DNA of 32,611 nt, from positions 1-32,611 of the forward strand of contig DGUK01000061.1 of the NCBI GenBank assembly GCA_002394635.1, given 5' to 3'. Position numbers and translations under genes: made by a program. Below, piece after piece: positions 24,009-31,745 of the stretch (position 1 is its first letter; every line of letters begins with the position of its first letter). Under the pieces are notes generated by a model. The model did no database searches. It saw only the letters and a program-made list of their open reading frames with translations, and was not told the DNA's origin. The DNA comes from Faecalitalea sp. UBA4312. Its GTDB lineage: Bacteria; Bacillota_I; Bacilli_A; Erysipelotrichales; Erysipelotrichaceae.

Positions 24009-25353
24009 TCAGCTCCTTCATGATCTGTCCTGCATAGGCCGTATCGTAGCTAGCATCAAGAAACGTCCGATCATTCAAAACCATATAATGAAACATCTCA
24101 TTGGTTTGTATTCCTTCCATAAAACATTCCTCCAATGCTCTTTTCATGATTTGAATACACTCTTGACGCGTTTGGCCGTACGCAATCAATTTACAGACCA
24201 AAGAATCATAATATGGCGAAATTGTGTCACCACTATACACCGCACTGTCTACACGGATGCCCCGTCCACCGGGAAAATTCAAAAAGGAAATTGTACCGAA
24301 AGAAGGTACGAAATCCTGATAGACATCTTGTGCATTGATCCGACACTCGATCGCATGTCCGGATTGTACAACATCCTTTTGTTCCAAAGACAATGGCTTG
24401 TCATCGGCTATTTCCAGCTGCAGGCGGATCAGATCCAGACCAGTGATCATTTCTGTAACAGGATGCTCCACCTGGATCCGTGTATTCATCTCCATGAAAT
24501 AAGCATTTCCGTTTTTATCGATCAGAAACTCCACCGTGCCCACAGAATCATAATGTACAGCCTGACAGATCTTCACCGCATCTTGACAAATACGTTGTCT
24601 AACCTCTTCCGATAATTTGTAACAAGGGGCTTCCTCGATTTGTTTTTGCCTGTGGACCTGGATGGAACAATCCCGGTCATATAAATGAACCACATGACCA
24701 AAACGGTCACATGCCAGTTGTACTTCGACGTGTTTCGGATGTTCTAAAAACTTTTCGATATACAGCTCTTTACTGTTAAAATAGTTTTCACTTTCCTTCT
24801 GTGCCTGCTCGAAAGAATCCTGAAACTCTTCCTCCTTCCAAACGATGCGCATGCCTTTTCCACCACCGCCCTGGCTGGCTTTTATAACGACCGGATATGT
24901 CAGTTCTTGAGCAATCTGCATACCAGTACGAACATCACTGATCACATCCTGACTGCCTGCGATGATAGGGATTTCCAGATGCTCGATCATTTGGCGGGCC
25001 TTGTTCTTATCCCCCATCTGCTCGATCACCGACGGACTAGGTCCCACAAACTTTAATCCGCAGGCCTGGACCAGGCGTGCAAAATGTGCATTTTCGGACA
25101 AAAATCCATAGCCGGGATGAATGGCATCGCATCCTGTGGATACAGCCACCTGAATGATCGCATTGGCATTCAGATAACTTGAACCCGGTGTTGCTTCACC
25201 GATACATATCGATTCATTGGCCGATTGTACCGGCATAGAGTCCCGGTCAGCTTCCGAATATACGATTACCGTTTCAATACCCATTTCTTTACACGTGCGT
25301 ATGATGCGCATCGCAATTTCTCCACGGTTGGCGATACAAAGCTTTCGGATCAT
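23989..25353 (-). CDS. accC: Acetyl-CoA carboxylase, biotin carboxylase subunit
   Basis: A 454-residue ATP-grasp enzyme that carboxylates the biotin on AccB. The ATP loop is GGGGKGMR (162-169), and the catalytic MEMNTRIQVEHP is at 287-298, including R292. The N-terminal KLCIANRGEIAMRI and the family length are standard. The ATG overlaps the accB stop by four bases. Pyruvate carboxylase and other biotin carboxylases are excluded by the stand-alone length and the acc context. Confidence 0.97.
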   Translation of the reverse strand: MIRKLCIANRGEIAMRIIRTCKEMGIETVIVYSEADRDSMPVQSANESICIGEATPGSSYLNANAIIQVAVSTGCDAIHPGYGFLSENAHFARLVQACGLKFVGPSPSVIEQMGDKNKARQMIEHLEIPIIAGSQDVISDVRTGMQIAQELTYPVVIKASQGGGGKGMRIVWKEEEFQDSFEQAQKESENYFNSKELYIEKFLEHPKHVEVQLACDRFGHVVHLYDRDCSIQVHRQKQIEEAPCYKLSEEVRQRICQDAVKICQAVHYDSVGTVEFLIDKNGNAYFMEMNTRIQVEHPVTEMITGLDLIRLQLEIADDKPLSLEQKDVVQSGHAIECRINAQDVYQDFVPSFGTISFLNFPGGRGIRVDSAVYSGDTISPYYDSLVCKLIAYGQTRQECIQIMKRALEECFMEGIQTNEMFHYMVLNDRTFLDASYDTAYAGQIMKELNGNEPI

Positions 25354-25727
25354 ACAATAGCCTCATAACGGATCAGCGGTTGATTGAATTCCACCAATCC
25401 CCCTTCTTCCACAAGAAACTCCTTGATGACAAGATCAAAAGGAGCACGTACTTCATTCATTGTTTTCATAGACTCAATATGATATACGACCTCTCCTTTT
25501 GCATAGGAAGTCTGTTCCTGGGAAAAATGAAATACCCCTGCCAGAGGGGCTTTAAGGACAGGATCTTCCTGTTCCGTTTGTTGTTCTTCTGTATATATTT
25601 GTTTAATAGATGTATTCTTATCTTTTTCGAGTCGGATCTTTAAACCATCATATTCCAGATCCATGGTCTTTACCTGGCTGGAATCAAATATTCTTATAAT
25701 TTCGTTGATTGTTTTTGTATCCTTCAT
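25350..25727 (-). CDS. accB: Biotin carboxyl carrier protein of acetyl-CoA carboxylase
   Basis: A 125-residue carrier. The N-terminal helix region is followed by a short acidic/Gln linker (about 45-55) and a biotinyl domain. The biotin-accepting Lys is K88 in ESMKTMN, where the usual text is EAMKMMN, so two positions beside the Lys differ (Ala to Ser, Met to Thr). It is shorter than the E. coli protein, mainly in the linker. It begins eight bases after acpP. Confidence 0.94.
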   Translation of the reverse strand: MKDTKTINEIIRIFDSSQVKTMDLEYDGLKIRLEKDKNTSIKQIYTEEQQTEQEDPVLKAPLAGVFHFSQEQTSYAKGEVVYHIESMKTMNEVRAPFDLVIKEFLVEEGGLVEFNQPLIRYEAIV

Positions 25728-25735
25728 ACTAAGCC

Positions 25736-25960
25736 CTATTGTTTCTGATTCATTAAGTCCACAATATCCTGGACCGTTTTCAGTTTCACCAGTTCCTCAT
25801 CTTCAATTTGAATTCCAAATTCGTTTTCCAATTCCATGGCCAGTTCAACAGCGGCCAATGAATCAATATCCAGATCCTCGTTTAACCTTGAATCCGGCTG
25901 AATATGATCCGCTTCCAGATTTAATGAACTTACCAATACTTTTTTAATCGTTTCAAACAT
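25736..25960 (-). CDS. acpP: Acyl carrier protein
   Basis: A 74-residue acidic carrier that holds the growing acyl chain on phosphopantetheine. The attachment Ser is S34 in DLDIDSLAAVEL, and FGIQIEDEE is the usual helix III region. AAAGGAGG lies nine bases before the ATG, the strongest ribosome site of the operon, fitting the high demand for this protein. It is the first gene of the operon, directly behind the FabT-controlled promoter. Confidence 0.97.
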   Translation of the reverse strand: MFETIKKVLVSSLNLEADHIQPDSRLNEDLDIDSLAAVELAMELENEFGIQIEDEELVKLKTVQDIVDLMNQKQ

Positions 25961-25980
25961 TGTAGAATCCTCCTTTATTT

Positions 25981-26032
25981 GCTTTGAATATCAAAGCATT
26001 AACTGTATTATATATACTTTGATAATCAAATG
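25981..26032 (-). promoter_or_regulatory. acpP operon promoter with two FabT boxes
   Basis: Two palindromes of the FabT type occur between fabT and acpP. Box 1 (25981-25997) has arms GCTTTGA and TCAAAGC with a 3-base centre. Box 2 (26018-26030) reads TTTGATAATCAAA, matching the core of the streptococcal FabT box. Their centres are 35 bases apart. A perfect TATAAT (minus strand) is at 26007-26012, so box 2 covers the -35/spacer and box 1 the start of the transcript. Both would block transcription when bound. Confidence 0.75.
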
Positions 26033-26065
26033 AAATGGCCCTATCTGACAATCTAGGCCCAAAAC

Positions 26066-26093
26066 AAACAAAAAAGTACCCAAATCGGGTACT
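26066..26093 (-). terminator. fabT terminator
   Basis: On the minus strand AGTACCC pairs with GGGTACT (26075-26093, 5-base loop), followed by TTTTTTG. It separates fabT from the acpP operon, making fabT its own transcript. Confidence 0.85.
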
Positions 26094-26096
26094 CTG

Positions 26097-26552
26097 TTAA
26101 ATATTCTTCTCTATTGCGTATTCTTCCGAAAAGTATTCCATCAAATTCGCCAGTGAATCGATCAATACTTTGTCTTGATCCAGTTTTAGATCCGCCACCG
26201 TTTTATCAATCAACGTTTCATGGAATTCATCATGGATCTTTAAAACGTCCTTGGCCTGATCCGTGATCCGCAGGCGAACGATCCGACCATCTTTTTCATC
26301 CTTATAACGTTCTACATATCCCTTGGCTACCAGGCGTTTTACATTGGTTGTCAACGTTCCCTGGGTTACCATACAGCGCTTGGCTATATAAGACATCGTA
26401 TTGTCGCTGGCTTTCTCGATATTTTCCAGCAAATGCACTTCCGAAAGCTTTAATGAAACATTCTTATCCTTCAAATTTCTTTCTTCAATATAGGTGATAT
26501 AGTTAAAAAGGCCAACAAGTAATTCATTTATTGTATGTTTTGTATAATTCAT
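26097..26552 (-). CDS. fabT: Fatty-acid synthesis repressor FabT (MarR family)
   Basis: A 151-residue MarR-family protein. The recognition helix region, TQGTLTTNVKRLVAKGYVER (about 75-94), closely resembles that of streptococcal FabT, and the protein has the same length class. FabT binds palindromic TTTGA-N-TCAAA sites, more tightly with long-chain acyl-ACP, and shuts off fatty-acid synthesis. Two such sites lie just downstream over the acpP promoter. No FabT box is seen at its own promoter. Its ribosome site is weak (AGGA, eleven bases before the ATG), suggesting low expression. Confidence 0.9.
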   Translation of the reverse strand: MNYTKHTINELLVGLFNYITYIEERNLKDKNVSLKLSEVHLLENIEKASDNTMSYIAKRCMVTQGTLTTNVKRLVAKGYVERYKDEKDGRIVRLRITDQAKDVLKIHDEFHETLIDKTVADLKLDQDKVLIDSLANLMEYFSEEYAIEKNI

Positions 26553-26564
26553 AGCTTATCAATC

Positions 26565-26606
26565 CTGTCGTTAGACAGTATAAACGATTTTTTTAAAAAA
26601 CGCCAA
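26565..26606 (-). promoter_or_regulatory. Probable fabT promoter with overlapping inverted repeat
   Basis: On the minus strand TTGGCG (26601-26606) and TATACT (26577-26582) are spaced 18 bases apart. The -10 overlaps a CTGTC-GTTA-GACAG inverted repeat (26565-26578), which could be an operator or an RNA hairpin near the 5' end. Confidence 0.4.
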
Positions 26607-26615
26607 TGTGTTTGC

Positions 26616-27725
26616 TCATCGGTCAATATTTCCTTTTTGAAACCATTCCTTTCGAGTCAACCTGCTGACATGACCTGTTCTTGTTTCATGCATAAGAGGT
26701 ACTTCAACATCATAAGAGGTCCATTGATAGATAAAGCCACATTTTTCCTGGACCCGTTTCGATTTTATATTTCCATCATAGTATCCACACCATACTTTTT
26801 CCATTCCTAGATCTATAAAGGCATGACGTAACAATTCCATGGCTGCTTCCGGTACCAAACCTTGTCCCCAATATGGTTTTCCCAGCCAGTACCCCAGTTC
26901 ACATTCTTTTTCGTTCTGTGCCAGATCGCTGTTTCCGAACATTTTGAGATCGATTGCCCCAATGGGGATGTTTTCCTCTTTCAGACAAATGGCATAGGTT
27001 TCCTCTTTATGAAATACCGTCCGGATGATTTCTTTACTTTCATCTAAGTTCTGGTGCGGCGGCCATCCTGCTATCGGGCCGACGGACGGATCTTTCGCAT
27101 AGGTAAATAAGCTGTAGGCATCATTATCCTCCCACGGTCGAAGGAGCAGCCGCCGGGTCTTGAGAAAGGGCTGGATCTGGCGGATCACACGGCAAGGATT
27201 GCCAGCTGCCACGCAATATGCCGGTATATCTTTTGTCACAACACTGCCGGCTCCAATGATACTTCCTTCTCCAATGGTCACACCAGCCAAAACATGAACA
27301 CCGGCACCAATCCAGACATGATCTTCTACAGTAATATCCAACGCATATTCCAGGCCCTTATCTCTTCGTTGAACATCCATAGGATGCCTGGCCGTATAAA
27401 AGCCACAGGAAGGCCCAATAAAAACATGATTCCCGAAGGTGACCCTTCCTTCATCCAGTATAACCAATCCATGATTGGCATAAAAACATTCCCCTACTTC
27501 GATATTCCAGCCGTAATCACACCAGAAACCCGGTTCAATATTTACCGATTGTCCACATTTGCCTAAAATCTGATGAATGACTTTGGAGCGTTGTTCAAAA
27601 TCGTCCACAGGAAGCTGGTTATAGGTCTGGCAAAGAAGTTTGCATGCCGTTCGTTCTTCTATTAACTGTTTATCATAGTTGGCATCATACAGTACATGGG
27701 CCAGCATTTTTTCTTTTTCCGTCAT
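26616..27725 (-). CDS. Fusion of a hexapeptide-repeat (maltose/galactoside-type) O-acetyltransferase and a GNAT N-acetyltransferase
   Basis: A protein of about 369 residues with two acetyl-CoA-dependent domains. The first (about 1-185) is a complete Maa/NodL/LacA-type enzyme: an N-terminal helical cap (MTEKEKMLAHVLYDAN), a left-handed beta-helix, the His-bearing FYTARHP, and the GAGSVVTKDIP end with AAGNPCRVIR. The second (about 187-340) is a RimJ/RimL-type GNAT domain with TRRLLLRPW, ELGYWLGKPYWGQGLVPEA and NIKSKRVQEKCGF. Each family normally stands alone. There is no stop or frame change at the joint (IRQIQPFLKTRRLLLRP), so this is a true fusion. The start is set at ATG 27725 (GGGTG upstream); a GTG three codons earlier is possible. 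Substrates are unknown, with a sugar for the first and an amine for the second likely. Confidence 0.85.
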   Translation of the reverse strand: MTEKEKMLAHVLYDANYDKQLIEERTACKLLCQTYNQLPVDDFEQRSKVIHQILGKCGQSVNIEPGFWCDYGWNIEVGECFYANHGLVILDEGRVTFGNHVFIGPSCGFYTARHPMDVQRRDKGLEYALDITVEDHVWIGAGVHVLAGVTIGEGSIIGAGSVVTKDIPAYCVAAGNPCRVIRQIQPFLKTRRLLLRPWEDNDAYSLFTYAKDPSVGPIAGWPPHQNLDESKEIIRTVFHKEETYAICLKEENIPIGAIDLKMFGNSDLAQNEKECELGYWLGKPYWGQGLVPEAAMELLRHAFIDLGMEKVWCGYYDGNIKSKRVQEKCGFIYQWTSYDVEVPLMHETRTGHVSRLTRKEWFQKGNIDR

Positions 27726-27822
27726 GTTGATCACCCGTTGTTATGATAACACATCGGATACGACTTCCGTTTGAAAGCTCCGTTATTTTTAGAATTCAAA
27801 AGAGGTAATCCCCCTTATTGAT

Positions 27823-27848
27823 AAAAGGCCAGCTTTTGCTGACCTTTT
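27823..27848 (-). terminator. Terminator of the XRE regulator gene
   Basis: An 11-bp stem (AAAAGGTCAGC / GCTGGCCTTTT with one wobble pair, 4-base loop) lies just after the stop codon, ending in T residues on the minus strand. Confidence 0.8.
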
Positions 27849-27850
27849 CA

Positions 27851-28840
27851 CTATTCTTTGGAATGCATCATTTTTAATATCGCAATCAATATACCGTAAC
27901 AGATACCGGCAATCGGCCAAACCAGCCATGTCATATCCCAGCGTTTTGTCAAAAAGCTGACCAACAGATAGAAAGCCGTAACACTCATCCAATATACTTC
28001 GGTAATGAGTCCATTTCGTTTATTCTCCTGTTTGTTTGCCCGTGAATAGTCCCCTTCCTCCAATAACATCTTCATCGCATTCATTACAATATTCACACGT
28101 ATGATCATCAGGACACCAAGGGCAACCATCACCAACAGTATACTGACACCAAGAGCCATATTAAAATCATTGTCGTCGATGATCATGGCTATAAAGAGCG
28201 GAATACATGATAGCACACATAATACTATACCAATCACCATATATCGCATATATGTGTCATTGTAGCGTTCCTTACGTTCTCTGACCATGCCATCTACCCC
28301 ATATTCGGTTTCCAATGGTTCTTTTTCCATATATTCAAACGGGCCGGTTTTCATTCCATAATGGATAAATATCGCCACCGCGGCACCGACCATCAACATC
28401 AATACTAGAATACCGATTCCTGCTGCTTGGTTTTCCGTAAGCTGGATCCTACCGACTTCCTGAGCAACGCTGCATAGAATCAAAGGAATCGGAGACAATA
28501 TACATAACATGACTCCAAGGGCGATCCGACCGGATGAACGCGTCTTTAGCGAAAGAAACTGATTAGCCTGTTCCATTGTTACATTGTATAGCTGCTCCAC
28601 AGGCGCTTCGGATTGCATGTTTTCCGGAACCGTTTCCAGATCTTGTTCATCTCTTAATAAAACATCCGTACTGACACCAAAGATCTCAGAAAGCTTTAAT
28701 ACTTTGTTGAGATCGGGTGTTGACTGGGCCCCTTCCCACTTTGAGATCGACTGCCTGCTGACGCCTAACTTTTCAGCCAGTTCCTCCTGCGACCATCCAT
28801 TTTTCTTTCGTAATAATGAAATCTTATCTGCAAGTATCAT
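27851..28840 (-). CDS. XRE-family regulator with C-terminal membrane domain
   Basis: A 329-residue protein. An N-terminal Cro/C1-type helix-turn-helix (about 5-58: LRKKNGWSQEELAEKLGVSR, then SISKWEGAQSTPDL) is followed by a polar linker to about residue 95 and then about six hydrophobic helices, so the DNA-binding head is tethered to the membrane. Such HTH-membrane fusions are common in Firmicutes and are thought to sense envelope or peptide signals. The target here is unknown. GGAGG lies seven bases before the chosen start at 28840; ATGs at 28843 and 28858 are also in frame. TTGACA occurs twice near 28930, and its complement occurs downstream, which may be an autoregulatory site. Confidence 0.85.
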   Translation of the reverse strand: MILADKISLLRKKNGWSQEELAEKLGVSRQSISKWEGAQSTPDLNKVLKLSEIFGVSTDVLLRDEQDLETVPENMQSEAPVEQLYNVTMEQANQFLSLKTRSSGRIALGVMLCILSPIPLILCSVAQEVGRIQLTENQAAGIGILVLMLMVGAAVAIFIHYGMKTGPFEYMEKEPLETEYGVDGMVRERKERYNDTYMRYMVIGIVLCVLSCIPLFIAMIIDDNDFNMALGVSILLVMVALGVLMIIRVNIVMNAMKMLLEEGDYSRANKQENKRNGLITEVYWMSVTAFYLLVSFLTKRWDMTWLVWPIAGICYGILIAILKMMHSKE

Positions 28841-28954
28841 CATAGCTCCTCCATTCATTTTGAACTTTCTTTTGACAGTTGAAATGTATCATTTTCACCG
28901 GTTACATACTACCAACACAGCCTGTCAATTTGTCAACTGATGGTTGCGAATGCT

Positions 28955-29770
28955 TTACATATCGCACTTTTCAAAAAAATGAAACACTTTTTTATTAAAA
29001 TCAGGTGCTTCTTCATAAGCCCCGTGCCCTAATCCTTGATAGATATACAGCCGGCTGTTTTTGATTTGTTTTTCTATTTCATACGAAGCTTCGATCCCGA
29101 CGATCTGGTCATCGTGTCCACCAATAATAAGTACCGGACAAGAAATGTTTTGAATCTCTTCGATGGCATCAAAGTGCAGGATGGCCTTTGCGTTTTTAAT
29201 AAAGCGGTCATAACTTTTCGGTTTTCCAATCCAGCCAATGACAGGATACAGCTTTTGATATTTCTTCAGATAAACAGGCGACAAGCTTTTTGTGGCGTTA
29301 TCGATCATCAGGCTTTTATGATCGGAGGCTTCAGCCAGGGAAATCCAATGCGTGATGTTTTTTCGGATGATGTCATTGCACGATGGAGCTGTAACTGCCA
29401 GCACCATGGACTTAACCAGCTCTGGATGATCTGCAGCCAAATATTGAGCTATCATCCCACCCTGGGAAACACCCAGTACATATACTTTGTTTAAGCCCAT
29501 TTTTTTCAACACTTTAGCCTGATCACTGGCCATATCCCGAATCGTATACCCATCTGGCATCGGTTCTTTTCGGCTGAACATAAAAACCGTATATTGATCA
29601 AAAAAAAGTGTGTACGGCTTGGCCAGCAACAACGCTTTGCCATCTACTGTCATCAATCCATCAGATAATCCCGGTAAGAGGATCAAATGCTTTTTCCCAT
29701 GCCCGAAACAAACATAGCTCATCGTCGTCGTTTCCAGATCCACTTTTCCATTTTTCGCATTCCATAACAT
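28955..29770 (-). CDS. Alpha/beta hydrolase
   Basis: A 271-residue alpha/beta-hydrolase-fold enzyme. The nucleophile elbow is GVSQGG (Ser near 102), the acid is in GGHDDQIVG, and the His is in GLGHGAYEEAP close to the C-terminus, so the triad is complete. PGLSDG near the N-terminus is the oxyanion region. It is cytoplasmic, with no signal peptide. AAGGAG seven bases before ATG 29770 decides this start over the longer frame to 29842. The substrate cannot be told; esterase, lipase-like or C-C hydrolase are all possible. Confidence 0.83.
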   Translation of the reverse strand: MLWNAKNGKVDLETTTMSYVCFGHGKKHLILLPGLSDGLMTVDGKALLLAKPYTLFFDQYTVFMFSRKEPMPDGYTIRDMASDQAKVLKKMGLNKVYVLGVSQGGMIAQYLAADHPELVKSMVLAVTAPSCNDIIRKNITHWISLAEASDHKSLMIDNATKSLSPVYLKKYQKLYPVIGWIGKPKSYDRFIKNAKAILHFDAIEEIQNISCPVLIIGGHDDQIVGIEASYEIEKQIKNSRLYIYQGLGHGAYEEAPDFNKKVFHFFEKCDM

Positions 29771-29919
29771 AAGCGGTCTCCTTACCATTGATACAAGATT
29801 ATATTCGGTCAAAGTGTATACAATATTTGTCGGCCTGTCCATCAGTAGTGCTTGTATCTTTATGTATGATATTAACCTATATTTTCTCTATCATAACATG
29901 TTTATGATTGAATTTTTTT

Positions 29920-29944
29920 CAAAAAAAAAGCCTTGATCAGGCTT
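29920..29944 (-). terminator. Terminator after tRNA-Trp
   Basis: On the minus strand AAGCCT pairs with AGGCTT (29928-29944, 5-base loop), followed by a run of nine T. It lies 11 bases after the tRNA CCA end. Confidence 0.85.
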
Positions 29945-29954
29945 ACTTTTTACA

Positions 29955-30028
29955 TGGCAGGGGTAGCAGGAGTTGAACCCACATCAACGGTTTTGGAGAC
30001 CGCTGTTCTACCATTGAACTATACCCCT
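29955..30028 (-). tRNA. tRNA-Trp (anticodon CCA)
   Basis: A 74-base cloverleaf with 3' CCA encoded. The acceptor stem is AGGGGTA / TACCCCT with G as discriminator, the D arm is TAGTTCAATGGTAGAACA, the anticodon stem is GCGGT / ACCGT (one G-T pair) with loop CTCCAAA, and the T arm is TGGGTTCAACTCC. The anticodon CCA reads UGG. It is a single gene with its own terminator. Confidence 0.96.
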
Positions 30029-30089
30029 AAGTGCCTAAATATATTAACATAAAATAAATAACTATGCAAATGGAACTATAAAATATTTA

Positions 30090-30119
30090 TTTACATTGGT
30101 TTCCATTCTATATTAAAAT
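30090..30119 (+). promoter_or_regulatory. Probable promoter of the SDR gene
   Basis: TTTACA (30090-30095) and TAAAAT (30114-30119) are spaced 18 bases apart, 31 bases before the start codon, on the same strand as the gene. Confidence 0.35.
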
Positions 30120-30150
30120 ATAGTTAAGTAATTAACAGGAGGTTAACTTA

Positions 30151-30912
30151 ATGGGAAGACTTACAGGAAAATCAGTTGTTGTGACAGGTGCTTCCAGCGG
30201 TATGGGAAACGAGATTGTTAAACTCTTCGTTGAAGAAGGAGCCAATGTCATTGCGGTAGCAAGAAGAAAAGAAAGATTGAAAGCGTTAGCCGAATCATTA
30301 AAAGATGCCGAAGGTACAGTAATTGCTTATCCGGGGGATATATCCGCCAGAGAAACCAATGAAGCTATGATCGAAGAAGCAATCAAACAATTCGGTAAAT
30401 TTGATGTATTGGTGAATAATGCCGGGGTCATGGATGATATGAGCCCGATCGGAGATATTACGGACGAAAAATACGAGCATGTCTTTAAAGTCAATGTCTA
30501 TGGGCCTATGTGTGCGATGCGTAAAGCTGTACAGACATTCTTAGCTCGCCAAACCGGTGGATGCATTATCAATGTAGCATCTTTAGGTGGTTTAAGAACA
30601 GCCGCCGGCGCCATCTACTGCGCTTCCAAAGCCGCTGTATTGTCTATGACAAAGAATACTGGCTATATGTATGCGCCTAATGGAATTCGGTGCAATGCGA
30701 TTGCCCCTGGTGGATTCGAAACAGAAATCAGCAACAGTATGGGAATGCCGAATATGAATGGATATGGACGTGTTAAAAATGTCCTGGCTACTGCCCCGGC
30801 TCCCGGAAATCCTAAGGAAATTGCTTATGCAGCCTTATTTTTAGCCAGCGATGAAGCAACGTATATCAACGGTGAAACCTTGATCGTCGATGGAGGCTGG
30901 AACGCCGGATAA
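30151..30912 (+). CDS. Short-chain dehydrogenase/reductase
   Basis: A 253-residue classical SDR. TGASSGMG is the cofactor loop (12-19), NNAG is at 89-92, and the catalytic residues are S144, Y156 and K160 (YCASK). The C-terminus has the usual NGETLIVDGGW. The Ala-Arg-Arg after the second strand (VARRKERL) suggests NADP(H). AGGAGG lies nine bases before the ATG. It stands alone on the plus strand. FabG-like, sugar and hydroxysteroid dehydrogenases all share this pattern, so the substrate is open; the fab operon already has its own fabG. Confidence 0.9.
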   Translation: MGRLTGKSVVVTGASSGMGNEIVKLFVEEGANVIAVARRKERLKALAESLKDAEGTVIAYPGDISARETNEAMIEEAIKQFGKFDVLVNNAGVMDDMSPIGDITDEKYEHVFKVNVYGPMCAMRKAVQTFLARQTGGCIINVASLGGLRTAAGAIYCASKAAVLSMTKNTGYMYAPNGIRCNAIAPGGFETEISNSMGMPNMNGYGRVKNVLATAPAPGNPKEIAYAALFLASDEATYINGETLIVDGGWNAG

Positions 30913-30917
30913 CTACT

Positions 30918-30955
30918 AAATAGCGGAACCTGCAATCTTACAGGTTCCGCTATTT
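30918..30955. terminator. Shared hairpin between converging SDR and HAD genes
   Basis: A 15-bp perfect stem (AAATAGCGGAACCTG / CAGGTTCCGCTATTT, 8-base loop) lies between the two stops and overlaps the HAD stop codon. T runs are short on both sides, but the stem is strong and could serve both strands. Confidence 0.75.
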
Positions 30956-31745
30956 ATATGATTTCAAAATGCTTTAAAGCTTTATATATACCATCCTCAT
31001 GGATAGAATCTGTCACCATGTCGGCATGACTTTTTACCTGCGGATCCGCATTGCCCATCGCAATTCCGATGTGGGCATGCTCCAGCATCTCAATGTCATT
31101 GCCACCATCGCCAAAGGCCATTGTCTGTTCCAGCGACAATCCAAAATAAGCCAGCATTTGATCCATGCCGTTAGCTTTTCCACCGGTATCCGGAAATACA
31201 TCCATAAACCGTCCTCCCCAGCGAGCTCCTTTTACATGACCGACATAATCCAGAAACGCCTGGTCCTGACTGGCAGGAATATAAGGGCTCATCTGAAAAA
31301 TATCTTCATCCATATGTAGCCGTGGATCTTCTACTTTCGGCAATAGATGCAGTTTGTTCATCTCGGTTAAATAGGAGATCCGATATGTATTGACCTTCGT
31401 ATCAAATGTTCGATCCAGTAATCCAACGGAACACAAAACATCTTTTTCCAAGATCCAGCTCACTGCTCTTCGGATGCTTTCTTTTCTCCATGTGTTTTTA
31501 TAAAAGATCTTCTTTTTTTCATCACAACAAATCTGGCCTGAATATGTCACATAGCCATCAAACGGATAATGGTAAAAAGCATCTGGTAAAAAGCTTAGAT
31601 GCGAGATAGGGCGTCCCGTGCATACAATTCGTTTGATTCCATTTGCCTGTAAAGCATCCAGTGCCTTTTTCGTTGAATCCGATAATGTCCTGGTTTCAAA
31701 ATCCACCAATGTTCCGTCAATATCAAAAAAAACAGCTTTAATCAT
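30954..31745 (-). CDS. HAD-superfamily hydrolase, Cof type
   Basis: A 263-residue phosphatase of the Cof/IIB HAD group. The nucleophile motif is FFDIDGTLVD (D8, D10), motif II is VCTGRP, and the metal motif FGDGGNDIEML is near the C-terminus, with a cap domain between, as in type IIB. Typical substrates are sugar phosphates or flavin precursors. The start at 31745 has GGAGGGCAGC upstream and overlaps the vanZ-like gene by eight bases. It is the last gene of the ROK / VanZ-like / HAD unit. Confidence 0.9.
   Translation of the reverse strand: MIKAVFFDIDGTLVDFETRTLSDSTKKALDALQANGIKRIVCTGRPISHLSFLPDAFYHYPFDGYVTYSGQICCDEKKKIFYKNTWRKESIRRAVSWILEKDVLCSVGLLDRTFDTKVNTYRISYLTEMNKLHLLPKVEDPRLHMDEDIFQMSPYIPASQDQAFLDYVGHVKGARWGGRFMDVFPDTGGKANGMDQMLAYFGLSLEQTMAFGDGGNDIEMLEHAHIGIAMGNADPQVKSHADMVTDSIHEDGIYKALKHFEII

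Noticed and set aside
23965..24615. 216-residue open frame on the plus strand opposite accC
   Set aside because: Antisense shadow of accC, no ribosome site and no recognisable domain.
29955..30028. tRNA-Trp as an integration site
   Set aside because: tRNA 3' ends often serve as attachment sites, but no integrase, no repeated tRNA end and no foreign block is seen beside it.
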